This document shows, in pieces, positions 8,016 to 17,174 of a stretch of DNA of 64,000 nucleotides. The stretch lies in NCBI RefSeq assembly GCF_002959895.1, contig NZ_PPDD01000001.1, positions 124,001 through 188,000 of the forward strand. Direction: 5' to 3'. The notes below the pieces were generated by a model. That model did not search any database, was not told the DNA's origin, and saw nothing but the letters and a program-made list of their open reading frames with translations. The stretch's first letter is position 1. Each line of letters starts with the position of its first letter. A program made the position numbers and the translations under genes. Source of the stretch: Veillonella infantium. Lineage in GTDB: Bacteria > Bacillota > Negativicutes > Veillonellales > Veillonellaceae.

Positions 8016-8462
8016 TTATTCAGCTACTACGTTAACCTTGATAGTACTTGTAATTTCAGGATGAACACGAACGAGTACATCATGTACGCCTAATGTTTTC
8101 AATGGTTCTTTGATTTCGATTTTCTTTTTATCGATATCTACTTTGTATTGCGCTTTAGCTGCATCGGAAATATCTTTTGCAGTAACGGAACCGAATACAC
8201 GACCTTCTTCACCCATGCGAACTTTTACAGTTACTTCAACCTTAGTCAATTGAGCTGCCAAGATTTTAGCCTCGTCATTGGCAACCGCTTTATTGTGAGC
8301 GATGGATTCTTGCTTTTGTTTCGCATTATTTACGTTAGTTGCTGTACCTTCAAGGCCAAGACCTTTTTTGATTAATACATTACGGCCATATGCATCGCTA
8401 ACTTCAACGATTTCACCTTTTTTACCAACTTTTTTAACGTCTTCTAACAATACTACTTTCAT
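8016..8462 (-). CDS. rplI: 50S ribosomal protein L9
   Basis: A 148-residue L9 protein. It has the N-terminal rRNA-binding domain (MKVVLLEDVKKVGKKGEIVEV, then GRNVLIKKGLG), a long connecting helix and a C-terminal domain with GSVTAKDI. Length is normal. Its ATG overlaps the gdpP stop as ATGA, so the two are translationally coupled; dnaB follows after 69 bp. Confidence 0.98.
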   Translation of the reverse strand: MKVVLLEDVKKVGKKGEIVEVSDAYGRNVLIKKGLGLEGTATNVNNAKQKQESIAHNKAVANDEAKILAAQLTKVEVTVKVRMGEEGRVFGSVTAKDISDAAKAQYKVDIDKKKIEIKEPLKTLGVHDVLVRVHPEITSTIKVNVVAE

Positions 8463-10486
8463 TGTTGTTCCTCCTCTTGTTCAGCGGAATGAAGGGCTTC
8501 TAGAGCACGCTCTAAGATGGCCTGCTTCGCTTCCTCTACGGTCATACCTTGTAATTGGGCACCAGCCACAGTTCTGTGACCACCGCCGCCCAAGGCTTCC
8601 ATCACAACCTGTACATTTACCTTGCCTTTGGATCGAGCACTAACGCCGATACCGCCGTCATTCAAGGAATACAGTACAAAGGCTGCTTCAATATCTTCAT
8701 TACTGATGAGCATGTCTGCACTTTGTGCAGCTAATGCCATCATATCCTTCAAACCTTCAGGGGCTACAGAAATAGCAATCCCTTCAGTTCGGTTGGCTTC
8801 AAATACCATTTTAGCACGCAATTGAACAGAATCGAAGGTTTCAATAAATAATTGTTTAACCCGCTCAATATCTGCCCCTGCACGGCGCAAGAATGCAGCC
8901 GCTTCAAAGGTACGCGCACCAGTTTGTTGAACAAAGTTCTTCGTATCAAGCACAATACCGGCATAAATACCTGTTGCTTCTGACTTTGAAAGTTTTACAC
9001 CACCACCTGCATATTGTACAAGCTCTGTAACAAGCTCGGAGGTAGATGATGCAGTTGGTTCCAAGTACGTAAGTAATGGGTTTTCTACGAAGTCCGCTGC
9101 ACGACGATGATGATCGATAACGATGCGTCGTTCAGAAATTTCAAGCGCCTCTGGGGCTGCTACCATTTCTTGACGATGCGTATCACATACAATAGTGAGC
9201 GTATTCGCATCTACCCATACTTTCGCACCTTCTACGGTGATAAAATGCTCTTGCCAGAACTCAGATTCATTAAGAACCGCCACCATTTTATCGATAGCAC
9301 TCGTTTCTTTTGAAAGTACAACACGTACGTCTTTTCCCAATGCTCGGGCAATGGAAGTAACGCCAATGATACCACCTAAGGCATCATAGTCTTCACGCTT
9401 ATGACCCATCACAAGGATTTTATCGGAATCAAGCATAAGCTCATGTAAAGCTTGTGATACAACACGAGCACGAACACGAGTATTCTTCTCAACGCCAGCT
9501 GTATTACCGCCAAAGAAGTGGGTGCTTTCACCATCCATAATACACACTTGGTCACCACCGCGACCTAATGCAATATCTAGAGCAGCACGAGCTCGGCCCG
9601 ATACCTCTTTTACAGAGCCTACGTTCTCGCTAATCCCGATAGAAATTGTTGCTGGCACTTGACGAGGAGAAGGCAATTTACGGATTTTCTCAAGGATTTT
9701 AAACCCATCTTCCTCCATCGCATGAAGTGCACCACGAGAAATAGCAAAAGTATACATATCATCTTGGAAGTTACGAATGAAACCTTCTTGTCTATCAATT
9801 TCATCCATAATAATGTTATTAATATCTGTCCAAACGCTAGTATACTCACGATCACTAAGACCTTTTGTCAATTCTTCGAGATTATCGATTTGAATCATGC
9901 CCCATACAGGCTGGCCCTCTTCAGCTTTAATACGCGCCTTTTCTAAGTCTGTAATATTCTTAAAGTAAAGCGCCATTACCGCATGTTCTGCTAATTCATC
10001 GTCGCTATCAATATTTGGTCGTGTATCACGAGGATCAATGAATTTGTAAATAATTTGGAAATACTTATCTTCGTACTGTTCCGTCATAAATCCAGATTTT
10101 CCCCAGATTTTATCAATACGGAAGCCAGGCATAAGAGCAGACATTTTTTGAAGTTTATTCCAGTCTACCTTAACCCAGTCTGCAAAGACACTATTATTCC
10201 ATACGAGGGTACCTTGTTTATTAACAAGAGCAATCCCCATTGGCAAGTTTTGTAAAGCAAAGTTCGAAGCTTGTGTGACGTTTTTCATCATCGCCCCAAA
10301 CTGTTCCCTTGCTAAACGACGCCGGTTATGAAGGGTATTGTAGTTAACCAAATATGCCGCTACCACGATAATTAAAGCTAGAATTGCAATGGCCCAATTT
10401 AGATAGGCCAACAATAATAACAATAATACGATAACGGTAATAATGGTAATTTCTAAACCTTCCCATTTCCGTTGAAAGGATTTCAT
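8459..10486 (-). CDS. gdpP: Cyclic-di-AMP phosphodiesterase GdpP
   Basis: A 675-residue membrane-bound DHH-DHHA1 phosphodiesterase that hydrolyses c-di-AMP to pApA, controlling osmotic and cell-wall stress responses. Two membrane helices lie at about residues 14-52, followed by a PAS-like domain, a degenerate GGDEF domain, the DHH domain (GHKREDYDALGG at about 355, VIDHHRRA at about 434) and DHHA1 with GGGGHRTVAGA near the C-terminus. GAAAGGAGG precedes the ATG. It stands between yybS and rplI as in Bacillus. Confidence 0.97.
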   Translation of the reverse strand: MKSFQRKWEGLEITIITVIVLLLLLLAYLNWAIAILALIIVVAAYLVNYNTLHNRRRLAREQFGAMMKNVTQASNFALQNLPMGIALVNKQGTLVWNNSVFADWVKVDWNKLQKMSALMPGFRIDKIWGKSGFMTEQYEDKYFQIIYKFIDPRDTRPNIDSDDELAEHAVMALYFKNITDLEKARIKAEEGQPVWGMIQIDNLEELTKGLSDREYTSVWTDINNIIMDEIDRQEGFIRNFQDDMYTFAISRGALHAMEEDGFKILEKIRKLPSPRQVPATISIGISENVGSVKEVSGRARAALDIALGRGGDQVCIMDGESTHFFGGNTAGVEKNTRVRARVVSQALHELMLDSDKILVMGHKREDYDALGGIIGVTSIARALGKDVRVVLSKETSAIDKMVAVLNESEFWQEHFITVEGAKVWVDANTLTIVCDTHRQEMVAAPEALEISERRIVIDHHRRAADFVENPLLTYLEPTASSTSELVTELVQYAGGGVKLSKSEATGIYAGIVLDTKNFVQQTGARTFEAAAFLRRAGADIERVKQLFIETFDSVQLRAKMVFEANRTEGIAISVAPEGLKDMMALAAQSADMLISNEDIEAAFVLYSLNDGGIGVSARSKGKVNVQVVMEALGGGGHRTVAGAQLQGMTVEEAKQAILERALEALHSAEQEEEQQ

Positions 10487-10505
10487 AACGGCCTCCTTTC
10501 TATTA

Positions 10506-11462
10506 CTATTGACGCGCTTTGTAACGTGTCCGTAAATCTAAAAACATATCTATGACACCAAATATAGCTAATGCTTGTCCAAAGAAAAAGGCATACACCC
10601 CAAGCAATATCCACTTCAATTTATTACTCATGCGGTAACTACTCATTAAATCTGCTAAAGCTGCAAAGCCATGAATAGAACACATAGAACTACCGAGGAG
10701 TAATACATTGGTACTAATGGCTATGACCCAGGAAGAGTCCATATTGATATGCGGCGTACCATATATACCAATAATACCTAAAGCGTATAGCCCTGCACTC
10801 CAGACAGGCATCTTCCATTCTTCAATTGGTAAAAATCGAGGTATGGAGATACGTAATCTTTTACCTAGCCATATAGATATCTGAATAGTTATATAACTGT
10901 ATGATACTGCAGCTATAGCTACAGCTACAAAAAACGCATCCTTCAAACCAGTAGCAAGCTTATCTACATTTTTCACAAATAAATCAGCTTGTTCCTGTGT
11001 GATATTAGGATTCGTCTGTAATGCTTGATCAGCAATCATACGAGCTTGCTCAGTCATCTGTGTATCTATCATTGATAGAGTAATACCAGATACATATACT
11101 TGTGCCATTAAAGTTACTAATACAGCAACAAACATAGCAATACTAGGGAGTAGTAGTCGTTTAATCGTCCCTAAAGAAAGACGGTTACCTTCTCCTACCC
11201 CTACACCTACCGCAGCAAATAAGCCAACAGGTATACCATTCCATGGTCCAAACAAAACTACCGCTAAGAAAGTAGTAACAACAGCTGCCGATATACTATA
11301 CTTGCGACCCCATTTTGTTCCAATTATGCCAATGGCTGCAGGTGTAACAAAAAATGATAAAAAAGCGAAAGCTGGTAAATACACACTAATAGCACTAAGG
11401 ATGACACCTATAGCACTAACAAATCCTGTTTCTACCATCGCTCTTGTATTTGTTTGTTTCAT
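10506..11462 (-). CDS. yybS: DUF2232 (YybS-like) integral membrane protein
   Basis: A 318-residue hydrophobic protein with about eight membrane segments. It matches the YybS/DUF2232 family in length, in the hydrophobic start ending YLPAFAFLSFFVTP, and in its place directly upstream of gdpP. The biochemical role of the family is not established; constant linkage to gdpP suggests a role in membrane or c-di-AMP physiology. First gene of the four-gene operon; the promoter probably lies in 11463-11600. Confidence 0.85.
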   Translation of the reverse strand: MKQTNTRAMVETGFVSAIGVILSAISVYLPAFAFLSFFVTPAAIGIIGTKWGRKYSISAAVVTTFLAVVLFGPWNGIPVGLFAAVGVGVGEGNRLSLGTIKRLLLPSIAMFVAVLVTLMAQVYVSGITLSMIDTQMTEQARMIADQALQTNPNITQEQADLFVKNVDKLATGLKDAFFVAVAIAAVSYSYITIQISIWLGKRLRISIPRFLPIEEWKMPVWSAGLYALGIIGIYGTPHINMDSSWVIAISTNVLLLGSSMCSIHGFAALADLMSSYRMSNKLKWILLGVYAFFFGQALAIFGVIDMFLDLRTRYKARQ

Positions 11463-11609
11463 AAATCTCCATTCTATATAAGAAGATAGATTAATTGGTA
11501 TCTTTTAATTATAACAGTTTAAAAAGGTAACTTCAAATACCCTATGTAGTAGACAAATGCGATAACACCGCTATTTATAGTAGATTCCATAGGTCCTTTT
11601 TAAAATGTT

Positions 11610-11641
11610 AAAAGTACCACACCATAGGGTGCGGTACTTTT
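11610..11641 (-). terminator. Terminator of the RNase J gene
   Basis: AAAGTACC-CACC pairs with GGTG-GGTACTTT around a short loop and ends in T runs, directly past the stop of the RNase J gene. Confidence 0.85.
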
Positions 11642-11656
11642 GTTTATTATATATGA

Positions 11657-13831
11657 TTATACGTCTTGAATAATCGGCAAGATCATAGGACGGCGGCGAG
11701 TTTTATCATAGAAGAATTTACCCAACGCGTCGCGTACATTTTGCTTAATCGTAGTCCAATCTTTAATGCGTTGCATTTCGCATTCTTCAAGGACTTGGTC
11801 TACGCGATGTTCTGCAGCAATCATAAGTTCTTCTGCGTCACGTACGTATACGAAGCCACGAGATACGAGATCTGGACCAGCTACGATTGTACCAGAAGCT
11901 TTATCCATCGCCATTACCACGATAACCATGCCTTCTTGTGCCAATTGTTGACGGTCACGGATAACGATGTTACCTACATCGCCAACGCCAAGGCCATCAA
12001 CGAAGATAGCACCAGCTTGTACACGGCCACCTTTACGGCCACCATCTTTATCAAATTCAAAGATTTGACCATTGTCGCCGATAAGGACTTTCTTAGGATC
12101 TACGCCCATAGCAACGCCAAGTTCACCATGACGGCGCAACATGCGGTACTCACCATGAACTGGAATGAAGTATTCTGGACGAACAAGGTTGAGCATCGTT
12201 TTAAGCTCTTCTTGGCTCGCATGACCAGATACGTGGATACCACGGTCTTTACCATATACAACGTGACAACCTAATCGGAGCAAGTTATCGATAGTTCTAC
12301 CTACAGCACCTTCGTTACCTGGAATTGGTGTAGCAGAGATGATAACTGTATCATTCGGCGCCAACTCTACAGTACGATGGTTGCTTGTAGCCATACGGGA
12401 CAAACCTGCCATCGGTTCACCTTGAGAGCCAGTTGTTAAGATCATAATTTGGTCATCTGTGTAGTTGTGCATTACATCTACGTCGATAATTGTATTTGGT
12501 GGAATGTTCAAGTAACCGCGTTCTTGAGCGATTTCTGTAACATTTACCATACTGCGGCCCATAACGACAACCTTACGGTTGAACATAACTGCCGCATCAA
12601 TAGCTTGTTGGATACGAGATACGTTAGATGCAAATGTAGCTAACACAACGCGGCCCTTTGCTTCTCCAACAGCTTGTTTAATAGCAGGGCCTACGGAACT
12701 TTCAGAACCTGTAGTACCTGGTTTTTCAACGTTTGTAGAGTCAGACATCAAGGCCAATACACCTTTATTACCGAGCTCAGCAAATTTGTGCATATCCATC
12801 AAACGGCCATCAACTGGTGTTTGGTCGATTTTAAAGTCACCTGTATGAAGTACAGTCCCGATTGGTGTATCAAAGTACACAGCGCAGGAGTCAGGAATGG
12901 AGTGGTTTGTTTGGATAAAACCAACCTTAACTTGACCAATTTGAACTTCATCGCCTGCAGCAATAGTACGAAGACATTTTGGAGATACCTTATGTTCTTT
13001 AAACTTGCCTTCAATCAAACCACAAACGAGATTTGTTGCATATACTGGGCAATTGATTTCTTTCATAAGGTATGCCAAGGAACCAATATGGTCCTCGTGA
13101 CCATGGGTAATTACGACAGCTTTCACGCGATCCTTATTCTCGATGATATAGCTCATATCAGGAATAACGATATCTACGCCAAGCATATCTTCGCTAGGGA
13201 ACGCAAGACCAGAGTCGAGAACGATGATTTCGTCCTCATATTGGAAGATGGTCATGTTTTTACCGATTTCACCAAGACCGCCAAGAGGGATGATTTGGAA
13301 TTTACCCTTATTAGCGCCATTTGGTGTACGACCTACTAATTCCACAGGAGCCTCTTGATTGTTGCGGTTTGTGGAGCGATTATTTGGACGGTTGTTGTTA
13401 CGGTTTTGACTATTGCGACCATTGTTAGAGCGCGTATTACGCGTATTTTCACTACGTTCACCACGTGGTGCACGAGTTTGACGAGGTTTACGTTCTGTAC
13501 GTTCTTGACCTTCACCTTGCTCAGCATTGCGACGTGTATTTGTACGGCGTGTCGTATTAGTACGACCACCATTTGCATTTGTACGAGTATTTGTACGGCG
13601 TTGGCGTGTTGTGCCTTCACCTTCACCAGCTGCATGTTGACGAGTACGACCCTCGCCAGCAGGGCGGCGTGTATTAGTGCGGCGGCGAGTCTGTTTATGT
13701 TCGCCTTCAGCCGCAGCTGTACGAGTAGCAGGTTTTGCTACTGTTGGTTCTGCTTTCACTTGTGCAGTAACCTGATTATCTGTTGTATTCACAGTTCCTC
13801 CTAAAATTTTGTTCATTATTTTATTTAACAT
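11657..13831 (-). CDS. rnj: Ribonuclease J with long basic disordered N-terminal extension
   Basis: Metallo-beta-lactamase/beta-CASP ribonuclease acting as 5'-3' exonuclease and endonuclease in RNA turnover. The catalytic part starts at IIPLGGLGEIGKNMT and carries the HGHEDH zinc motif, followed by the beta-CASP domain (motifs including TGSQGEPM and HVSGHASQEEL) and the C-terminal domain. Before it lie about 160 residues almost entirely of R, T, N, G, E and Q, with recurring RRTNTR-like units; typical RNase J proteins are about 555 residues and lack this. Start choice is uncertain: 13831 (weak GGTGAG upstream) is used, but a GTG at 13792 follows a perfect AGGAGG at only 4 bases. Confidence 0.93.
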   Translation of the reverse strand: MLNKIMNKILGGTVNTTDNQVTAQVKAEPTVAKPATRTAAAEGEHKQTRRRTNTRRPAGEGRTRQHAAGEGEGTTRQRRTNTRTNANGGRTNTTRRTNTRRNAEQGEGQERTERKPRQTRAPRGERSENTRNTRSNNGRNSQNRNNNRPNNRSTNRNNQEAPVELVGRTPNGANKGKFQIIPLGGLGEIGKNMTIFQYEDEIIVLDSGLAFPSEDMLGVDIVIPDMSYIIENKDRVKAVVITHGHEDHIGSLAYLMKEINCPVYATNLVCGLIEGKFKEHKVSPKCLRTIAAGDEVQIGQVKVGFIQTNHSIPDSCAVYFDTPIGTVLHTGDFKIDQTPVDGRLMDMHKFAELGNKGVLALMSDSTNVEKPGTTGSESSVGPAIKQAVGEAKGRVVLATFASNVSRIQQAIDAAVMFNRKVVVMGRSMVNVTEIAQERGYLNIPPNTIIDVDVMHNYTDDQIMILTTGSQGEPMAGLSRMATSNHRTVELAPNDTVIISATPIPGNEGAVGRTIDNLLRLGCHVVYGKDRGIHVSGHASQEELKTMLNLVRPEYFIPVHGEYRMLRRHGELGVAMGVDPKKVLIGDNGQIFEFDKDGGRKGGRVQAGAIFVDGLGVGDVGNIVIRDRQQLAQEGMVIVVMAMDKASGTIVAGPDLVSRGFVYVRDAEELMIAAEHRVDQVLEECEMQRIKDWTTIKQNVRDALGKFFYDKTRRRPMILPIIQDV

Positions 13832-13883
13832 AGTTTCTTTTCTCACCTATCACTTGAATTGATCTATGCTATGGAGGCCACAC

Positions 13884-13939
13884 AAAGAAAAAGGCGCTAA
13901 AATACTAGCGTCTCGTCAAATAGGCGCAAAAATGCGCTA
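13884..13939 (-). promoter_or_regulatory. Two-hairpin leader element upstream of RNase J
   Basis: In the RNase J leader, the minus strand has TAGCGCA-TTTT-TGCGCCTA (13921-13939) followed by a hairpin GACGCTA...TAGCGCC (13893-13912) that runs into a T-rich stretch. The last arm TAGCGCC repeats the first arm of the preceding hairpin, so the two structures could exclude one another as in an attenuator. This is inference from base pairing; RNase genes are often autoregulated through their leaders. Confidence 0.4.
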
Positions 13940-14112
13940 TCAATTTTTGCCGTTCCTAGTGTTGTTGTGACCATTTGCCATAGCAAATGAGTATATTGCC
14001 ATCATTAGACATGTCAGCCGCGACGGGTACGTTCTCTTCGTCCCTATCCAATGGGTCTTGCAATATAATCCGATCGATTTTGATGAAAGCCTCGCTTTCA
14101 TACGTTATGTCT

Positions 14113-14139
14113 ATTGTAACATAAAAATAGCGTTAACAA
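14113..14139 (-). promoter_or_regulatory. Promoter of the RNase J gene
   Basis: The minus strand has an extended -10, TG-T-TACAAT (-10 at 14113-14118), with a TTGTTA 15 bp upstream. It overlaps the trailing arm of the terminator of the next gene. It predicts an untranslated leader of about 270-280 bases over 13847-14106, which otherwise holds no gene. Confidence 0.5.
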
Positions 14140-14169
14140 AAGAGGGTAGCCCCCATGTTAACGCTATTT
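14124..14169 (-). terminator. Terminator of the zinc-ribbon/DUF805 gene
   Basis: Perfect 14-bp arms AAATAGCGTTAACA/TGTTAACGCTATTT, 16-base loop, then a T run on the minus strand. Confidence 0.85.
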
Positions 14170-14183
14170 AGATATATCATATT

Positions 14184-15263
14184 CTATTTATCATCATCTG
14201 GCATAGTTTTGTAAAACCCTTCGATACGCCACGCACCATTCTCTTCAATGACAGAAATATAACGCTTCATCGGCGTTGATTCTACAACACCGGCGCCAAC
14301 CTTTGTGGTTTGTAGGTTTGCATCAAAGACAATGCGCTTCAAATCTCCTGTGCGACTCACCCGTGTAATACCTAGGGATACTACATCCACCTTTGGTGCC
14401 TGTTTCATGGACTCTAGCCATTTTTGCTTCTCCACTGGATTTGTACTAGCTTGGCTAATAATATAGGTGAAAGCCTTGTCATAGTCCTTGTTATTCAGGG
14501 CATCAAAATAATTCTGTACAGAAGCTCGCGCTGCTTCCGCACTGCCTTCACCAACGATAGAGTTTGTAAACCATCCGTCAGGGAATACCTCATTAGCTGG
14601 CCCCATCGCACGTAAAGATGCGCCAAACACACAGATTACTATAACAAGTAATCCCACCAGAACACGCGTAGTTAAAGCACTACTCGTAGGAGATACCTTC
14701 ATAATAGATGCCAAGCGCTTATCTATGACGATATGTTGCAATGCGCTGCCATATTGATTATCCTGTGGCTGTCCTTTTACACATAACAAACCAAATAAGA
14801 TCAAAGGCCCTACAAAAGGAATAAAAAACAACAACAAGGTAGCGCTGCTTTTACCTGTATCATGGAGGCGTCGTACAGATAACGCAGCCAAAGGCATCAA
14901 GGAAACTAAACTGAGTATGGCAACGATAAGACCTGCCAACCCGATTAGATAGGGCCCTGTTTGGAATATGGCTGTTAAGCCATAAAATACTGCTAGCAAG
15001 CCGACAATAGCAATATGCCACAACAATAGAAACTGGAAAAACTCTCTACGAGAGGCGCGTCCATCCGTATCCATGAACTTTTTCCCCATTACATAGAGGA
15101 ATGTATCCTTATAACTCATTTGGTAATGGGCGAAAGGATAGATTACATCGCCTTCTGGTGCGATACGCTCCACCTCTGTTGCTACTGTATACTGCCCACA
15201 GGTAGGGCAAAACATAGCCGCCTCATCACAATAATGACGGCAAGCATCACAATAACGTTTCAT
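14184..15263 (-). CDS. Zinc-ribbon, DUF805 membrane protein with C-terminal extracytoplasmic domain
   Basis: A 359-residue protein. It opens with a zinc ribbon (CDACRHYC and CPTCG, residues 5-22). Then comes a DUF805-type membrane domain with four helices and the conserved VRRLHDTGKSS loop, then one more membrane helix at about 206-226. The C-terminal domain of about 120 residues (from AEAARASVQNYFDALNNKDY) resembles NTF2-like/DUF4878 folds that bind small ligands. Function is unknown; the layout suggests a membrane protein with a ligand-binding outer domain. GGAGAG lies before the ATG. Single gene. Confidence 0.75.
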   Translation of the reverse strand: MKRYCDACRHYCDEAAMFCPTCGQYTVATEVERIAPEGDVIYPFAHYQMSYKDTFLYVMGKKFMDTDGRASRREFFQFLLLWHIAIVGLLAVFYGLTAIFQTGPYLIGLAGLIVAILSLVSLMPLAALSVRRLHDTGKSSATLLLFFIPFVGPLILFGLLCVKGQPQDNQYGSALQHIVIDKRLASIMKVSPTSSALTTRVLVGLLVIVICVFGASLRAMGPANEVFPDGWFTNSIVGEGSAEAARASVQNYFDALNNKDYDKAFTYIISQASTNPVEKQKWLESMKQAPKVDVVSLGITRVSRTGDLKRIVFDANLQTTKVGAGVVESTPMKRYISVIEENGAWRIEGFYKTMPDDDK

Positions 15264-15280
15264 AAACTTCTCTCCAACAC

Positions 15281-15355
15281 TCTCAATCTTTTATTATTTT
15301 AACTATCTCAATTATTTATTATTTTAATAATCTCAATCACCTATTATTTTAAATA
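15281..15355. repeat. 3 x 25-bp imperfect tandem repeat
   Basis: Three adjacent 25-bp units, each starting TCTCAAT and containing TATTATTTTAA, at 15281, 15306 and 15331. The last unit holds the final codons and stop of the UDG-like gene, so repeated duplication began at that gene end. Confidence 0.85.
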
Positions 15356-16135
15356 GGTATCTACCGCCTCAGCAAATCCTTGGCGATATAGATTAGCTCC
15401 ACCGTTTGCTGGATGGCGCAAGCCAATGGCAGACAGACCAAATTTGCCCATCGTATCAGCAGACTTTTGTCCTACGGCGAGCACAAGAGGATCTGCACCG
15501 CCTAATTCTATATGTAAATCTAACAAGCGTTTTGTATATTCCCAACCTACTTGTTGTTCTCTATCTGTAGGTGTACGGTTCGTCAATGGGTTGCCATCCT
15601 TATGTGGATGGAAGGGGAATATGTTCCACAACAATGTATCATAAGGATCGATACCCTTTTCAACAATAGCACTCCACACCACTGTATCAGTAGGTTCATT
15701 AAAACCATCCTTTTGCTGTGTTCCTTTTAACAAAGCGCTAGTAGGTGAACTAGTACGTTCCAACTGAATAGTCGTGATATCCTTCGCACGAATGGTTTTG
15801 TGCTTATCTAGTAGCATTCTTTCACAAGTAATGGCAATACCTGTGAAGCGTCCCCCTTGATAGCCTACAGCCTCTGCCACTACAAAGACCTTAGCTCGAC
15901 CTAAGCGCGGCAATAAATAAGCTACTAAATTATCTCGGCGCACCTGTGCCGCATCAAAGCCATTTGTAACGATCTCTAAATCAGGATTTACCTCACCCCA
16001 AGGATTATGGACAAGGTTACCAGAATACTGGGCGAGCCAATCTGCAAAACTACGTACCTTTGCTACTCTCTCCGCCTCAAAAGTTGCTATATATTCATCA
16101 AAAGACAAGGTCTTCTCTAACTCAAATAAAGACAT
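15344..16135 (-). CDS. Uracil-DNA glycosylase superfamily protein
   Basis: A 263-residue soluble protein. The pattern of a glycine-rich loop after a hydrophobic strand (VFVVAEAVGYQGGRFTG, about residues 84-100), a central NIFPFHPH and a late RHPANGGA resembles the uracil-DNA glycosylase-like fold, which removes uracil from DNA. The HP within RHPANGG sits where UDG-like proteins have their second motif (HPS-like). Activity is inferred only, and substrate may differ. Its stop lies inside a tandem repeat. Confidence 0.6.
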   Translation of the reverse strand: MSLFELEKTLSFDEYIATFEAERVAKVRSFADWLAQYSGNLVHNPWGEVNPDLEIVTNGFDAAQVRRDNLVAYLLPRLGRAKVFVVAEAVGYQGGRFTGIAITCERMLLDKHKTIRAKDITTIQLERTSSPTSALLKGTQQKDGFNEPTDTVVWSAIVEKGIDPYDTLLWNIFPFHPHKDGNPLTNRTPTDREQQVGWEYTKRLLDLHIELGGADPLVLAVGQKSADTMGKFGLSAIGLRHPANGGANLYRQGFAEAVDTYLK

Positions 16136-16218
16136 ACAGCCTCCAATTTAAATTTCATAGGTTATTACCGATATATATCTACTATACATGATAATTACAC
16201 GAATTGCATAAGAAATAT

Positions 16219-16260
16219 AAAAACCACCCAAGGACGTCGAAATACTTGGGTGGTTCTTTT
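16219..16260. terminator. Hairpin A of a duplicated terminator
   Basis: AACCACCCAAG pairs with CTTGGGTGGTT and is followed by TTCTTTT and TAAGGTGTACA. It closely resembles hairpin B about 115 bp further on, suggesting duplication. Confidence 0.65.
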
Positions 16261-16334
16261 AAGGTGTACACTAATGGAACTCCTTACTCTTTTAGCTACT
16301 TATAGTATACATTATTTTAGAGTTTTGTCTATTA

Positions 16335-16375
16335 TAAAACACCCAAGAGTGTAAAAAACTCCTTGGGTGTTTCGT
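16335..16375 (-). terminator. Hairpin B, terminator of the ABC transporter operon
   Basis: AAACACCCAAG pairs with CTTGGGTGTTT, followed by TTAAGGTGTATA as in hairpin A. It lies 15 bp past the ATPase stop. Confidence 0.7.
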
Positions 16376-16389
16376 TAAGGTGTATATAC

Positions 16390-17163
16390 CTAAATATAGA
16401 ACTCGATTTTGTCTTCTTTTGCGAGTTGGAATTGTTCGAAGATGTGGTTCCGAATATTAACAAAGTTTGGCGATGTACGGTCTGTTCTATCTATGATATT
16501 TACAGGGATAATAGTTTGTACACAACCTGGGTTTGCCGCTAGGACTACAACGCGGTCCGCAAGGACTACGGCTTCTTCAATGTCGTGAGTAACGAATACA
16601 ACTGTTTTACCTTCTTCACGGCAGATGCGAGAGATTTCGTCTTGCAAGTTGATACGTGTCAACGCATCAAGGGCACCTAGTGGTTCATCCATAAAGATAA
16701 TATCTGGATCAACCGCTAGTGCACGAGCAATGGATACACGCTGTTGCATGCCCCCAGATAGTTCTGCAGGATAGCGATTACGAGCGTGATCGAGGCCTAC
16801 CATTTTAACGTATTTGTCGATAATCGCAGGGCGCTCTTCTTTAGGCACCTTTTTACTTTCAAGGCCTAGCTCGATATTGCTTTCCACTGTACGCCACGGC
16901 AAGAGACCATAATTTTGGAATACCGTTACATATCTGAGTTGAGGCGCTTTCACCTCTTCACCATCGATAGTAATGGAGCCAGATGTAACGAGCTCAAAGC
17001 CAGCTATAGCATTTAATAGCGTACTTTTACCAGAACCAGAAGGGCCTAAGAGGCAAATAAACTCGCCCTTTTCAATGTCTAAATTAATATCTTCAAGAAT
17101 GGTGAGTGGTTCCCCATCTTTCATAAATTCCTTGTGTGCATTGCGCACCGAAATGTAACCCAT
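16390..17163 (-). CDS. ABC transporter ATP-binding protein (SsuB/TauB/NrtD type)
   Basis: A 257-residue ATPase of the nitrate/sulfonate/taurine importer class. Walker A GPSGSGKST (about residues 40-48), Q-loop VFQNYGLLPW, signature LSGGMQQR, Walker B IIFMDEPLGALD, and the H-switch VTHDIEEA are all present. Last gene of a three-gene operon with the permease and binding protein upstream. Substrate cannot be told from the ATPase. Confidence 0.92.
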   Translation of the reverse strand: MGYISVRNAHKEFMKDGEPLTILEDINLDIEKGEFICLLGPSGSGKSTLLNAIAGFELVTSGSITIDGEEVKAPQLRYVTVFQNYGLLPWRTVESNIELGLESKKVPKEERPAIIDKYVKMVGLDHARNRYPAELSGGMQQRVSIARALAVDPDIIFMDEPLGALDALTRINLQDEISRICREEGKTVVFVTHDIEEAVVLADRVVVLAANPGCVQTIIPVNIIDRTDRTSPNFVNIRNHIFEQFQLAKEDKIEFYI

Positions 17164-17174
17164 GAGGCCACCTC

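Noticed and set aside
13355-13804. Plus-strand frame of 149 codons with Thr/Cys-rich composition
   Set aside because: It is the complement of the Arg/Thr/Asn-rich RNase J extension, and its odd composition comes from that repeat.
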